Below are positions 15,714 through 23,298 of a DNA stretch of 64,000 bases, one piece after another (the first letter of the stretch is position 1; each line of letters opens with the position of its first letter). The DNA lies in NCBI GenBank assembly GCA_039586815.1, contig JBDHJR010000002.1, forward strand, positions 1 through 64,000. The letters are read 5' to 3'. Both the position numbers and the translations under genes were made by a program. The notes beneath the pieces were generated by a model. It was not told the origin of the DNA, made no database searches, and was given only the letters and a program-made list of their open reading frames with translations. The stretch comes from WVYX01 sp039586815. GTDB taxonomy: Bacteria > Gemmatimonadota > Gemmatimonadetes > Gemmatimonadales > GWC2-71-9.

Positions 15714-16781
15714 ATGGAGAACATCATCAAGGCGGCGGTGGAGCGGGGCGCGTCGGACGTCCACATCAAGGCGGGCGACGTGTTCCGGGCGCGCATCGAC
15801 GGCAAGCTCGTTCCGCTCACCAAGCAGCGGCTCACCCCGGAGCAAACCAAGGCGATCGCGGTCAAGCTGATCCCGCTGGAAGCGGATCGGAAGCGGATCG
15901 AGCAGATCCGCGACTACGACTGCTCCTGGGGTGCGGCCGGAATCGGCCGCTTCAGGGTCAACATCCTGCGACAGCGGTCCTCGTTCATGGTCGTGATGCG
16001 GGTGATCCCGTTCGAGGTGCCGACGTTCCAGAAGCTAGGATTGCCCGAAGTGCTGGAGGGCATCGCCGAGCAGGAACGGGGCATGGTGTTGGTGACGGGC
16101 GTGACCGGGAGCGGGAAGAGCTCCACCATGGCGGCGATCATCAATCACATCAACGCCAAGCTTAACCGGCACATCATCGCGTTGGAGAACCCGATCGAGT
16201 TTCTCCACCGTGACGCGAACTCCTCGGTCACGCAGCGGGAGATCGGCCCGGACACGGAGAGCTTCAGGACGGGGCTGCGTGCGGCGATGCGGCAGGACCC
16301 CGACGTGATCCAGATCGCCGAGCTGCGCGACCACGAGATGGTGGATACGGCGATGAAGGCCGCCGAGATGGGACGCATGTTGATCTCCGCGCTGCACACC
16401 CTCGACGCGACGGCGACTGTCGCGCGGCTCGTTGCGCTGTTCCCGCCGGAGGAGCAGGAGGTGGCGCGGGTGCGCCTCGCCGATGCGCTGCAGGCGGTCG
16501 TCTCCCAGCGGCTGCTTCCCCGGGCGGACGGCAAGGGCAGAGTGGTTGCCGCCGAGATCATGATCTGCACCCCCGAGATCCGGGAGCTCATTCGGGACCG
16601 CACACGGGTGGGCGAGCTCAAGCAGTACATCGAGGAGGGCTACGAGGAGCACGGCACGCAGAGCCTCGACCAGCATCTGGTCGCTCTGGTGCTCGAGGGG
16701 CAGGTGAGTCCCGAGACGGCCAGGGCGGCAGCGGTCGATCTCGAGGCGTTCGAGGGCAAGCTCGCGGAGTCGGTCGAGTGA
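15714..16781 (+). CDS. PilT-type secretion/retraction ATPase
   Basis: A hexameric AAA-like motor of the PilT/GspE class (355 aa). It has the N-terminal PAS-like domain (ERGASDVHIKAG), Walker A GVTGSGKSS at 129-137, NPIEF in the Asp box (157-163, LENPIEF, where the family has EDPIE), Walker B IAELRD with catalytic Glu203, and the His box ALHT at 226-229. A PilT-like EIRELIRD segment lies near the end. No other pilus gene is nearby. The Asp-to-Asn change and IAEL for VGEM mark it as a divergent PilT. It is coupled to both neighbours. Confidence 0.85.
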   Translation: MENIIKAAVERGASDVHIKAGDVFRARIDGKLVPLTKQRLTPEQTKAIAVKLIPLEADRKRIEQIRDYDCSWGAAGIGRFRVNILRQRSSFMVVMRVIPFEVPTFQKLGLPEVLEGIAEQERGMVLVTGVTGSGKSSTMAAIINHINAKLNRHIIALENPIEFLHRDANSSVTQREIGPDTESFRTGLRAAMRQDPDVIQIAELRDHEMVDTAMKAAEMGRMLISALHTLDATATVARLVALFPPEEQEVARVRLADALQAVVSQRLLPRADGKGRVVAAEIMICTPEIRELIRDRTRVGELKQYIEEGYEEHGTQSLDQHLVALVLEGQVSPETARAAAVDLEAFEGKLAESVE

Positions 16782-17677
16782 GGCAGGACCGGCCTGCGGG
16801 ATTGCTGGTCCCCATCACGACTCCGTTCGATCCGGCGAGCGGCGACGTGGCGCCGGTGAGCCTCAGGGAGAACGCCCGGGCGATCCTCGACGCAGGAGCG
16901 AACGGACTGGTGGCCGCCGGCTCCACGGGTGAGGCTGCCCTGCTTTCGGAGGAGGAATTCCGCCAGGTGGTGGCCTGGTTGCGCGACGTGGTGCCCGACG
17001 ATCGCTGGCTCGTCGCCGGAACGGGGCGTGAGTCGACCCGTGCGACGGCGGCGGCCTGCCGCGTGGCCGCCGAAGAGGGTGTTGACGCGGTACTCGTGCG
17101 GTCACCCGCCTACTACGCCCCGACCTTCACCACACGAGGGCTGACCGACCACTTCCGGCACGTCGCCGACGAGTCCCCCGTACCGGTGCTGCTGTACAAC
17201 TTTCCCAAGCTCACCCACACTCCGATCAGCGAGGCGATAGCGTCCGCCCTGGCGACGCATGAAAACATCTGGGGCATCAAGGACTCCACGGGCGATCTCA
17301 AGAACTTCGCGATGTACCAGGAGGTAGCGCCGGCATGGGCGCTGCTCATGGGATCGGGTGCGCTGTACTACGCGGCGCTGGAGATGGGTGCGGCCGGGGC
17401 GATCGCTGCCGTGGCATGCTTCGCTGCCGAGGCTGTGGTGACGATCGGTACCGCCTTCGCGGCCGGCGACCGGGCGGGCGCGGGTGCGGCCCAGGAGCTG
17501 GTGGCGCCCCTCCACACAGGAATCGTGGGGAAGCGCGGGGTGCCGGGAATCAAGGCCGCCATGGACCTGGTAGGACTGTCCGGCGGCCCGGTGCGCTCCC
17601 CACTCGCCGACTTGAATGCCCGGGAGCGGGACCGCCTCGCCGGGCTACTCCAGCAGGCCCATCTCACCGCGCGCTGA
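16778..17677 (+). CDS. DapA/NanA-family aldolase or lyase
   Basis: A TIM-barrel Schiff-base enzyme (299 aa). The lysine is K168 in GIKDSTGD, the Tyr is Y140 in LLYNFPK, and the carboxylate-binding loop is GSTGEA at 49-54. In true dihydrodipicolinate synthase the Tyr motif continues Y-N-x-P-G-R-T; here it is YNFPKLTHTP without that Arg. The substrate is therefore more likely another 2-oxo acid, for instance as in 4-hydroxy-2-oxoglutarate aldolase. It starts with GTG and overlaps the pilT-type gene by four bases (GTGA). Confidence 0.85.
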   Translation: MRQDRPAGLLVPITTPFDPASGDVAPVSLRENARAILDAGANGLVAAGSTGEAALLSEEEFRQVVAWLRDVVPDDRWLVAGTGRESTRATAAACRVAAEEGVDAVLVRSPAYYAPTFTTRGLTDHFRHVADESPVPVLLYNFPKLTHTPISEAIASALATHENIWGIKDSTGDLKNFAMYQEVAPAWALLMGSGALYYAALEMGAAGAIAAVACFAAEAVVTIGTAFAAGDRAGAGAAQELVAPLHTGIVGKRGVPGIKAAMDLVGLSGGPVRSPLADLNARERDRLAGLLQQAHLTAR

Positions 17678-18788
17678 TTCGACCCCGCCCTGGGTCCGGG
17701 AGCTGTTCCAGGCGCTCGCCGTACCCCGGCTTCCGGGAACGCCCGCCCTCGGAATGGTAGAGCAGGCTGTGGCGGAGCGGCTCGCAGCGCTGGGGTACCA
17801 GGTCGAGTCGGTCCGGTTTGCGGCGGCACCACGCCGTGTCATGGCGTCGGTGGTCGCCGGAGCGGGCCTGGGCTGGACCGCTCTGGCGCTCAGCCCTTTC
17901 CTGTTGATCGCCCTGCCCGGATGGCCCGTCGCGTTGGTCGGTGTAGCCGCGCTGGGGATGGTGGCGCTCGTGAGCCATGGAGTGGCGCAAGGCCACCTGC
18001 CCATCCCGGTACCCCGTGTGGAAGCCACCAACCTTGTAGGGCGTCGCGGTAGTCCGGCTCTCTGGTTGGTCGCGCACCTGGACAGCAAGTCGCAGCGCGT
18101 GTCGCTGCGCGTCAGGGTGGTCGGGGCGGTGAGCGCCATCTTCGGATCCGCCGCACTGCTTGCCGTGCTGGCGCTGCGTGTCATGGGTCCGGTGCACTGG
18201 GGGGTCGTGCTCGGGGTCGTGGCACTGCTGCTCGTCGGAGGGGGGATACTGTCTCTCGGTGTGCCCGGCAACCTGTCACCCGGGGCGGTGGACAACGCCA
18301 GCGGCGTGATTGCCGCGCTGGTGGCGGCCGAGCGTCTGCGGCACCGGGAGGACGTGGGTGTGCTGTTCACTGGTGCCGAGGAGTTCGGCATGGAGGGCGC
18401 GCGATTGTGGGTGGCGCAGCAGCCGCCCGTGGGTGCCTTCGTCAACTTCGACGGGCTCGATTCGCGCGGGCGCTACCGGGTCCAGGTGCACCCGCCGGCG
18501 GGTGCGGGGACGTCGCCCCTCTCCGCGCCTGACGTGGCGCGCGCCGTCGCTGCCGCGCTGGGGGACGAGGGACACGACGCCGTGGTGCGGCCGCTTCCCC
18601 TAGGCACCTTCGTCGACGGGGCGGTGCTGGCCGGGGCCGGCATGCCGGGGGTGACGCTCAGTAGGGGCGATTGGCAGACTCTGGGGGTGGTGCATACCAC
18701 GCGTGATGTGGCGCAGCGGGTGGAGCCGGCGGCGGCGGTACGCGCCGGCTACGCGACCGCCCGGGCGGCGGATCAGCTGCTCGGTTGA
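17616..18788 (+). CDS. Membrane M28-type metallopeptidase
   Basis: A 390-residue protein with an aminopeptidase-like core interrupted by membrane segments. Likely zinc ligands of the M28 fold are H154/D156 (VAHLDS), D226 (GAVDNASG), E255/E256 (FTGAEEFG), D279 and a His in VVHTTRD near 365. Hydrophobic spans lie at about 76-121 (two) and 165-215 (two). The start is uncertain: ATG 17616 overlaps the preceding gene by 62 bases but keeps the PRLPGT segment typical of the family; ATG 17754 would lose it. The stop lies inside the -35 box of purA. Confidence 0.75.
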   Translation: MPGSGTASPGYSSRPISPRADSTPPWVRELFQALAVPRLPGTPALGMVEQAVAERLAALGYQVESVRFAAAPRRVMASVVAGAGLGWTALALSPFLLIALPGWPVALVGVAALGMVALVSHGVAQGHLPIPVPRVEATNLVGRRGSPALWLVAHLDSKSQRVSLRVRVVGAVSAIFGSAALLAVLALRVMGPVHWGVVLGVVALLLVGGGILSLGVPGNLSPGAVDNASGVIAALVAAERLRHREDVGVLFTGAEEFGMEGARLWVAQQPPVGAFVNFDGLDSRGRYRVQVHPPAGAGTSPLSAPDVARAVAAALGDEGHDAVVRPLPLGTFVDGAVLAGAGMPGVTLSRGDWQTLGVVHTTRDVAQRVEPAAAVRAGYATARAADQLLG

Positions 18789-18813
18789 CGGCCCGCAGAA
18801 CCTGGAATAGCTT
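18785..18813 (+). promoter_or_regulatory. Promoter of purA (putative)
   Basis: TTGACG at 18785-18790, a 17-base spacer and TAGCTT at 18808-18813. The -35 box contains the stop codon of the preceding peptidase gene. Expected start of transcription is near 18820. Confidence 0.6.
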
Positions 18814-18825
18814 GCGCGGGAGGAT

Positions 18826-18855
18826 GCCCCGGCGGGAACCCCCGGGGCCTTTTCT
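18826..18855 (+). terminator. Rho-independent terminator or leader attenuator before purA
   Basis: A perfect 7-base-pair stem (18826-18832 with 18842-18848) with a 9-base loop, followed by CTTTTCTT. It lies just downstream of the purA promoter and 20 bases before the ATG. It may end the upstream operon, attenuate purA, or both. Confidence 0.6.
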
Positions 18856-18875
18856 TGTCCGGAAGACGGTGAGCC

Positions 18876-20159
18876 ATGTTCAGTCCTGATCGCCGGTGTG
18901 TGGTAGTTGTGGGCGTGCAGTGGGGAGATGAGGGCAAGGGCAAGGTGGTCGACGTGCTCTCGGAGCGGGCCGACCTCGTCATTCGCTACCAGGGCGGCGC
19001 CAACGCCGGCCACACGGTGGTCAAGGGCGAGGACGAGTTCATCCTGCACCAGATCCCGACCGGGATCCTGCACCCAGACGTCAGATGCGTGGTGGGCAAC
19101 GGGGTAGTGGTGGACCCCGAGACCCTGCTGGAGGAGATCGCCGAGCTGGAGGGGCGCGGCATCGTGGTCGAGGGCCGCCTGCTCCTCTCGGACCGCGCTC
19201 ATCTCGTGCTGCCCTATCACAAGGCGCTGGAGCGCGCCAGCGAGCGCCGTCAGCAGATCGGCACTACTGGGCGGGGCATCGGCCCGGCGTACGAGGACAA
19301 ATACGGCCGCCGCGGAGTTCGGGTCGCCGACTTGAGAGACCCCACTGCCCTCGAGCCTGTTCTGCGGGGGCGGGTGGATCGAGTGAACCTGTTGTTGCAG
19401 GCGCTCGGGGCGGATGAGCGGGTCGACGCAGACGAGCAGGTGGCGTTGCTGCAGCGTCTGGGGCCCAGGCTGTTGGCGCTCGCGGCGAACGCGGGGCGCG
19501 TTGCGCTGGACGCGGTTCGCGCCGGGCAGCGGGTGCTGTTGGAGGGTGCCCAGGGAGCCCTGCTCGACGTGGACCACGGGACGTATCCGTTCGTCACCTC
19601 GTCCAACACCACGGCCGGGGGCGCGGCAGTGGGTGCCGGGATCGGGCCCACCGCGGTCGACGCCGTCTTGGGCGTGCTGAAGGCCTACACGACGCGCGTG
19701 GGCAACGGTCCGTTCCCCTCGGAGGCGACAACTGACGATGCCGAGAAGCTGCGCGCTCTGGGCGGCGAGTTCGGGGCCACGACCGGTCGCCCGCGCCGCT
19801 GCGGCTGGTTCGACGCGGTAGTGGCGCGCTACGCGGCGCGCATAAATGGACTCACCGACCTCGCCGTGACCAAGCTGGACGTGCTCGACACCATCCCCAC
19901 GATTCCCGTGTGCGTGGGGTACCAGGTGGATGGCGAGCCACTCGACGACTTCCCGGCCGACGCCGGCCGGCTGGAGCGGCTGGAGCCCGTGTACGAGGAG
20001 CTGGAGGGGTGGTGCGCTCCCACTAGCGAGGCGCGCCGGCTCGAGGACCTGCCCAAGCAGGCGCGCGCGTACCTGGAGCGCATCGAAGCTCTGCTGGAGA
20101 CGCCCGTGCGCTACGTGAGCGTGGGGACGAGGAGCGATCAGATACTCGAAGCTCGGTAG
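18876..20159 (+). CDS. purA: Adenylosuccinate synthetase
   Basis: It catalyses GTP-dependent condensation of IMP with aspartate, the first step from IMP to AMP. The 427-residue product has the GVQWGDEGKGKVVD P-loop at about 13-26, GGANAGHTV at about 40-48, the IGTTGRGIGPAYEDK switch loop, and near the C-terminus the IPVCVGYQVDG segment and the RYVSVGTRSDQI guanine-binding end. The length is normal. It has its own promoter and a hairpin in the leader. Downstream is over 600 bases of non-coding DNA. Confidence 0.97.
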   Translation: MFSPDRRCVVVVGVQWGDEGKGKVVDVLSERADLVIRYQGGANAGHTVVKGEDEFILHQIPTGILHPDVRCVVGNGVVVDPETLLEEIAELEGRGIVVEGRLLLSDRAHLVLPYHKALERASERRQQIGTTGRGIGPAYEDKYGRRGVRVADLRDPTALEPVLRGRVDRVNLLLQALGADERVDADEQVALLQRLGPRLLALAANAGRVALDAVRAGQRVLLEGAQGALLDVDHGTYPFVTSSNTTAGGAAVGAGIGPTAVDAVLGVLKAYTTRVGNGPFPSEATTDDAEKLRALGGEFGATTGRPRRCGWFDAVVARYAARINGLTDLAVTKLDVLDTIPTIPVCVGYQVDGEPLDDFPADAGRLERLEPVYEELEGWCAPTSEARRLEDLPKQARAYLERIEALLETPVRYVSVGTRSDQILEAR

Positions 20160-20179
20160 TCGCCAAGAGGCTGGTCATC

Positions 20180-20302
20180 ACGGGAACGGGGGCGACCTCT
20201 CGCTCCGGGCTTCCGACGCACCGGCCCACCACCCAGCGCATCCCGTTCCACCCACCGGCCCAACCCCCGGAAGCCCTCGCTGCGAGGTCCCCCCGTTCCC
20301 GT
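20180..20302. repeat. Long imperfect inverted repeat
   Basis: The left arm 20180-20215 and the right arm 20268-20302 are complementary over about 35 bases, apart from a short mismatched patch of about five bases in the middle and one extra base. The 52-base centre contains two copies of CACCGGCCCA. As RNA this would form a long hairpin with an inner loop. No T-tract follows on either strand, so it is not a simple terminator. Confidence 0.75.
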
Positions 20303-20575
20303 AGCTGTCGCGCCCCGTGGCACAACCATCCCTCGTAACCGCCGCCGCTCGGCTCACGTCCAAGCATGGGCTCCCAAGGACACCATGAGTCGTCGGGATC
20401 TGGTAGCCAGGGGACGGGGCCCTGCCGCAGCGAACGTCACGAACACTGACCGGTAGGAAGCCCGATAGCGATGGTCGGCCTTACTTCCTGCGCAGGCAGG
20501 AGTTCCGCGGAGCCCATTGGGGAGTGCAGTTCGCGGAGGTAGGGTCCCGTCCGCTTCAACCAACCAGAGCCCGAA

Positions 20576-20611
20576 GACGAAGAAACCCCCTAGGGCCGAA
20601 ACCCTAGGGGG
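20576..20611 (-). terminator. Leftward terminator (10-bp hairpin)
   Basis: The arms 20586-20595 and 20602-20611 are perfectly complementary, with a six-base loop. Read leftward, the stem is followed by TTTCTTCG. It probably ends the transcript of the Wzz/BY-kinase gene, whose stop lies about 170 bases upstream in that direction, or of an unseen small RNA. Confidence 0.6.
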
Positions 20612-20680
20612 CCCGCCTGCCACACACTGTGCGCCCTAGAACCGAGTGCGGGGCGAGGCGTCTTCGGTCTGCCCGACGTT

Positions 20681-20717
20681 GGAAGTCGCTGCGGCCAAGC
20701 GGGGGGCCTCGACTTCC
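20681..20717. other. Hairpin in the 3' flank of the Wzz/BY-kinase gene
   Basis: An 8-base-pair perfect stem (20681-20688 with 20710-20717) with a 21-base GC-rich loop. It has no T-tract. It lies between the leftward gene and the stronger terminator; its role is unknown. Confidence 0.4.
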
Positions 20718-20783
20718 GCAGGGAATCTGTGCGCCGGGCGTGAGCCAGGCGTTGAGTGCTCTAACTTGTTGGTGTGAAGTGTC

Positions 20784-23156
20784 TTAGAGACTACTGACGA
20801 TGCGGGCGCGAAGTGACCTGCGGGGCGTACGCCCACCGCGGCGTGGGTATTTGTCCGAGCGGTAGTAGGAGTAATACCTATCCTTGCGCACTGTCACGCC
20901 GTTGAGCACGGTCCCCGCCACGCGGGCCCGCACCTGGCGTAGCTGCTCGACGGCGCGCTGGGCGGCGGTCTCCTCGGTCTCGCCGCTGCGCATGACGACG
21001 ATGGTGGCGTCGGCTACGGCTGCCACGACCTGCGCGTCCGTGACGGGCAGGGAAGGTGGAGTGTCGATCACGATGTACTCGTAGTCCCGGCGCAGCTCGG
21101 CCACGGCCCGTTCCATCGCTTCGGACCCGAGCAACTCGGCCGGGTTCGGTGGGGACTTCCCGGCGGGCAGGACATCCAGGTTCTCGGCAATGTTGGGTCG
21201 CACCGCCTCGCGCAGTTGGACCTCGTTGATGAGCACGTCGGTGAGCCCGGGCTCCTGCACCAGGCCGAAGGCGCGATGCACCTGCGAGCGGCGCAGGTCC
21301 CCATCCACGAGCAGTGTCTTGCTACCGCCCTGTGCCAGGACCACGGCGAGGTTGATGGCCGTGGTCGACTTCCCCTCGCCCGGTCCGGGGCTGGTGAGGG
21401 CGACCAGCTGCAACGGCCTCTCCGCCCCCACGAACGTGACATTGGTGCGCAGGGCGCGGAATGCCTCCACTGCGGGGTCGTCGGGGCTGAGCTGGCTCAG
21501 GATGACCACTCGCTCGCGCCGGCCGTTCGTGGCGGAAGCGAGCCGCGCCTCGAGCGGGATGCGGCCCAGCACAGGCGTTCCCACCGCCCGCTCCACGTCA
21601 CTAGCGGTCTTGATGGTCTGGTCGAGGTACTCCAGGAAGAACGCTCCGCCGAGGCCGAGGAGCAGCCCCACCAGAAAGCCGAGTATGATCTTCTGCCGCA
21701 GGTTGGTCCCGATACGGAACGCCGGCGAAGCGCCGTCCAGAATCGTGACGTACGGCGCGATGGTCATCTCCTGCATCCGCGCCTGCTGGTACTGTCCCAG
21801 GAGGTAGCGGTACGTGTCCTCCAGGATGCTGCTCTCCAGCTCCAGCTGGGCGATCCGCGTCTCCTTCCCGGGGAACGACATGAGCTGGCGGCGCAGCCGC
21901 CCGATACGCTCGTCGATCGCATCCGCCCGGTCGGCCAGCGATCCCTTGGCGGCGTCGACGGCGGCGTTCAGGCCGAGGTGGGAGTCCATGATGCGCTCGT
22001 CGATGGCCTGGACCTGGGGGTTGTCCACGCGCAGGCCCATGGCGCCTGCGGTCAGGCTACGGCGCTCGTCGTACAGCTCCAGCAGGCGGTTGATCTGGAA
22101 CGCCAAGACGGTGTTGCGCTCAGTGCCCTCGACCGCCGCGAGCCGGTTCAGCTCCTCGATCCCGAAGGTGTCGCTCGCACCTACCGCATCCTCCAGCGTC
22201 GAGAGCCGCATCAGGATGTCCTGCTTCTCCTGCTCGGCATCGGTGATGGCTCTGACTACGGCCTGCTCTTCGGAGGTGAGGTTGGTGATCCGCTGCTCTT
22301 CCTTGAACTGCTGCACCTCCGCCAGCTTGGCCTGCGAAGCCCGTTCGGCCCGATCCAGCTGCTCTGCGATGTACTCCCGCTTGCGCGCCGCGGCGACGCG
22401 GGCTCGGTCGGCGCCGTCTTCCCGCAGCTCCACGGCGGCCTGGTTCAGTACCCGCGGCACCAGGGTGGGGTCGTTGCCGGTGAAGGAGATGTCCACCGCG
22501 TTGGTCCCCTGGCGGACGCGGTATCCAATGCCGGCCCGCACCCATGCCGCTGCCTGGTCGGCGCTCACCACGGCGAACCTCACGGTGCGCTCGTCGTCGT
22601 TGGGCAGCACCTGGAACGAAAAACCGGGTCCTGCGGCGCGTTGCCCGTATGGGCCGGAGGCGATGCCGGTGCCGTCGCCGTAGCGCAGCACCCACCCCTC
22701 GGCCGCTCCCCCCTGGTCCACTTCGTAGCTGCCCGGCAGCGCACCCTCGTCCACCACGACCTCGCTGAACACGCTGCCCCGGAACACGTTGGGCTCGGTG
22801 ATCTCCAGCTCGAGTGCGAGCGTGCCGGCCACCCGCAGTGCCAGTGCCTGCGTCGTGAGGACCAGTGCCTCCGACAGGATCGGGTCGGTGCGCAACGCCA
22901 GCTCGTCGACGTCGATGTCGTCGGACCGGGCGAATACCTGCTTGGGTGAGCTGACCTGGACGGTGAGACCGGACTGGTAGCGCGGAGTGGCACCGCGGCC
23001 GGAGAGCCAGGCACCACCTGAGACGAGCACGGTGAGCAGTACAACGAGTCGCCAATGGCGAACGACGACGGCCCAGAGGTCCCTGAGATGGACCTCTTTC
23101 GGCGGCGCCGCCACCCGGGCCGCGCCGGTGCTGCCGTTGCCGCCGCTGTCGATCAT
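20784..23156 (-). CDS. Polysaccharide co-polymerase with BY-type tyrosine kinase
   Basis: A one-piece Wzc-like protein (790 aa) for control of exopolysaccharide chain length and export. Order: cytoplasmic N-terminus; first membrane span at about 36-53; a large periplasmic Wzz part with coiled coil; a second span near 480 (FLVGLLLGLGGAFF); then the kinase with Walker A GPGEGKSTT, Walker A' LLVDGDLRRS and Walker B IVIDTPPS. A tyrosine cluster (RYYSYY) near the C-terminus is the usual autophosphorylation site. The ATG at 23156 is chosen for GGAGG eight bases before it; longer starts lack this. No polymerase or glycosyltransferase gene is adjacent. Confidence 0.92.
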   Translation of the reverse strand: MIDSGGNGSTGAARVAAPPKEVHLRDLWAVVVRHWRLVVLLTVLVSGGAWLSGRGATPRYQSGLTVQVSSPKQVFARSDDIDVDELALRTDPILSEALVLTTQALALRVAGTLALELEITEPNVFRGSVFSEVVVDEGALPGSYEVDQGGAAEGWVLRYGDGTGIASGPYGQRAAGPGFSFQVLPNDDERTVRFAVVSADQAAAWVRAGIGYRVRQGTNAVDISFTGNDPTLVPRVLNQAAVELREDGADRARVAAARKREYIAEQLDRAERASQAKLAEVQQFKEEQRITNLTSEEQAVVRAITDAEQEKQDILMRLSTLEDAVGASDTFGIEELNRLAAVEGTERNTVLAFQINRLLELYDERRSLTAGAMGLRVDNPQVQAIDERIMDSHLGLNAAVDAAKGSLADRADAIDERIGRLRRQLMSFPGKETRIAQLELESSILEDTYRYLLGQYQQARMQEMTIAPYVTILDGASPAFRIGTNLRQKIILGFLVGLLLGLGGAFFLEYLDQTIKTASDVERAVGTPVLGRIPLEARLASATNGRRERVVILSQLSPDDPAVEAFRALRTNVTFVGAERPLQLVALTSPGPGEGKSTTAINLAVVLAQGGSKTLLVDGDLRRSQVHRAFGLVQEPGLTDVLINEVQLREAVRPNIAENLDVLPAGKSPPNPAELLGSEAMERAVAELRRDYEYIVIDTPPSLPVTDAQVVAAVADATIVVMRSGETEETAAQRAVEQLRQVRARVAGTVLNGVTVRKDRYYSYYRSDKYPRRGGRTPRRSLRARIVSSL

Positions 23157-23263
23157 TAGCCTCCAGTGACTCACCGCGCCGCGCTCCGGCGCAAGGTAAG
23201 AGCCTCCTGAAAATTGCACAAGTGTAGGCCTTCCATAATCTTACAGGGAGTCTGGTCGCATTC

Positions 23264-23294
23264 TGTGACGCACGCACGCCCATCTTGTGACGCA
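23264..23294. promoter_or_regulatory. Direct repeat TGTGACGCA, possible operator
   Basis: Two identical 9-mers at 23264-23272 and 23286-23294, with starts 22 bases (two helical turns) apart, lie between the divergent Wzz/BY-kinase and glycerate kinase genes. This spacing suits a dimeric or cooperative regulator. No regulator gene is nearby, and the binding protein is unknown. Confidence 0.4.
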
Positions 23295-23298
23295 TGCC

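Larger units (their letters stand above)
20160..20783. other. Non-coding interval with structured elements
   Basis: This 624-base stretch between purA and the leftward exopolysaccharide gene has no reading frame with recognisable protein features. It holds a long imperfect inverted repeat (20180-20302), a strong 10-base-pair hairpin with a leftward T-rich tail (20576-20611), and an 8-base-pair hairpin (20681-20717). I looked for the conserved segments of tmRNA, RNase P RNA and SRP RNA on both strands and found none. An unrecognised small RNA is possible. Confidence 0.7.

Noticed and set aside
20180..20302. CRISPR or tandem-repeat array
   Set aside because: There is only one pair of inverted arms and one short direct repeat; no regular repeat-spacer pattern.
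20354..20623. 89-codon minus-strand frame in the non-coding interval
   Set aside because: It contains the terminator hairpin and has no recognisable protein feature.
20160..20783. tmRNA, RNase P RNA or SRP RNA gene
   Set aside because: None of their conserved segments was found on either strand.
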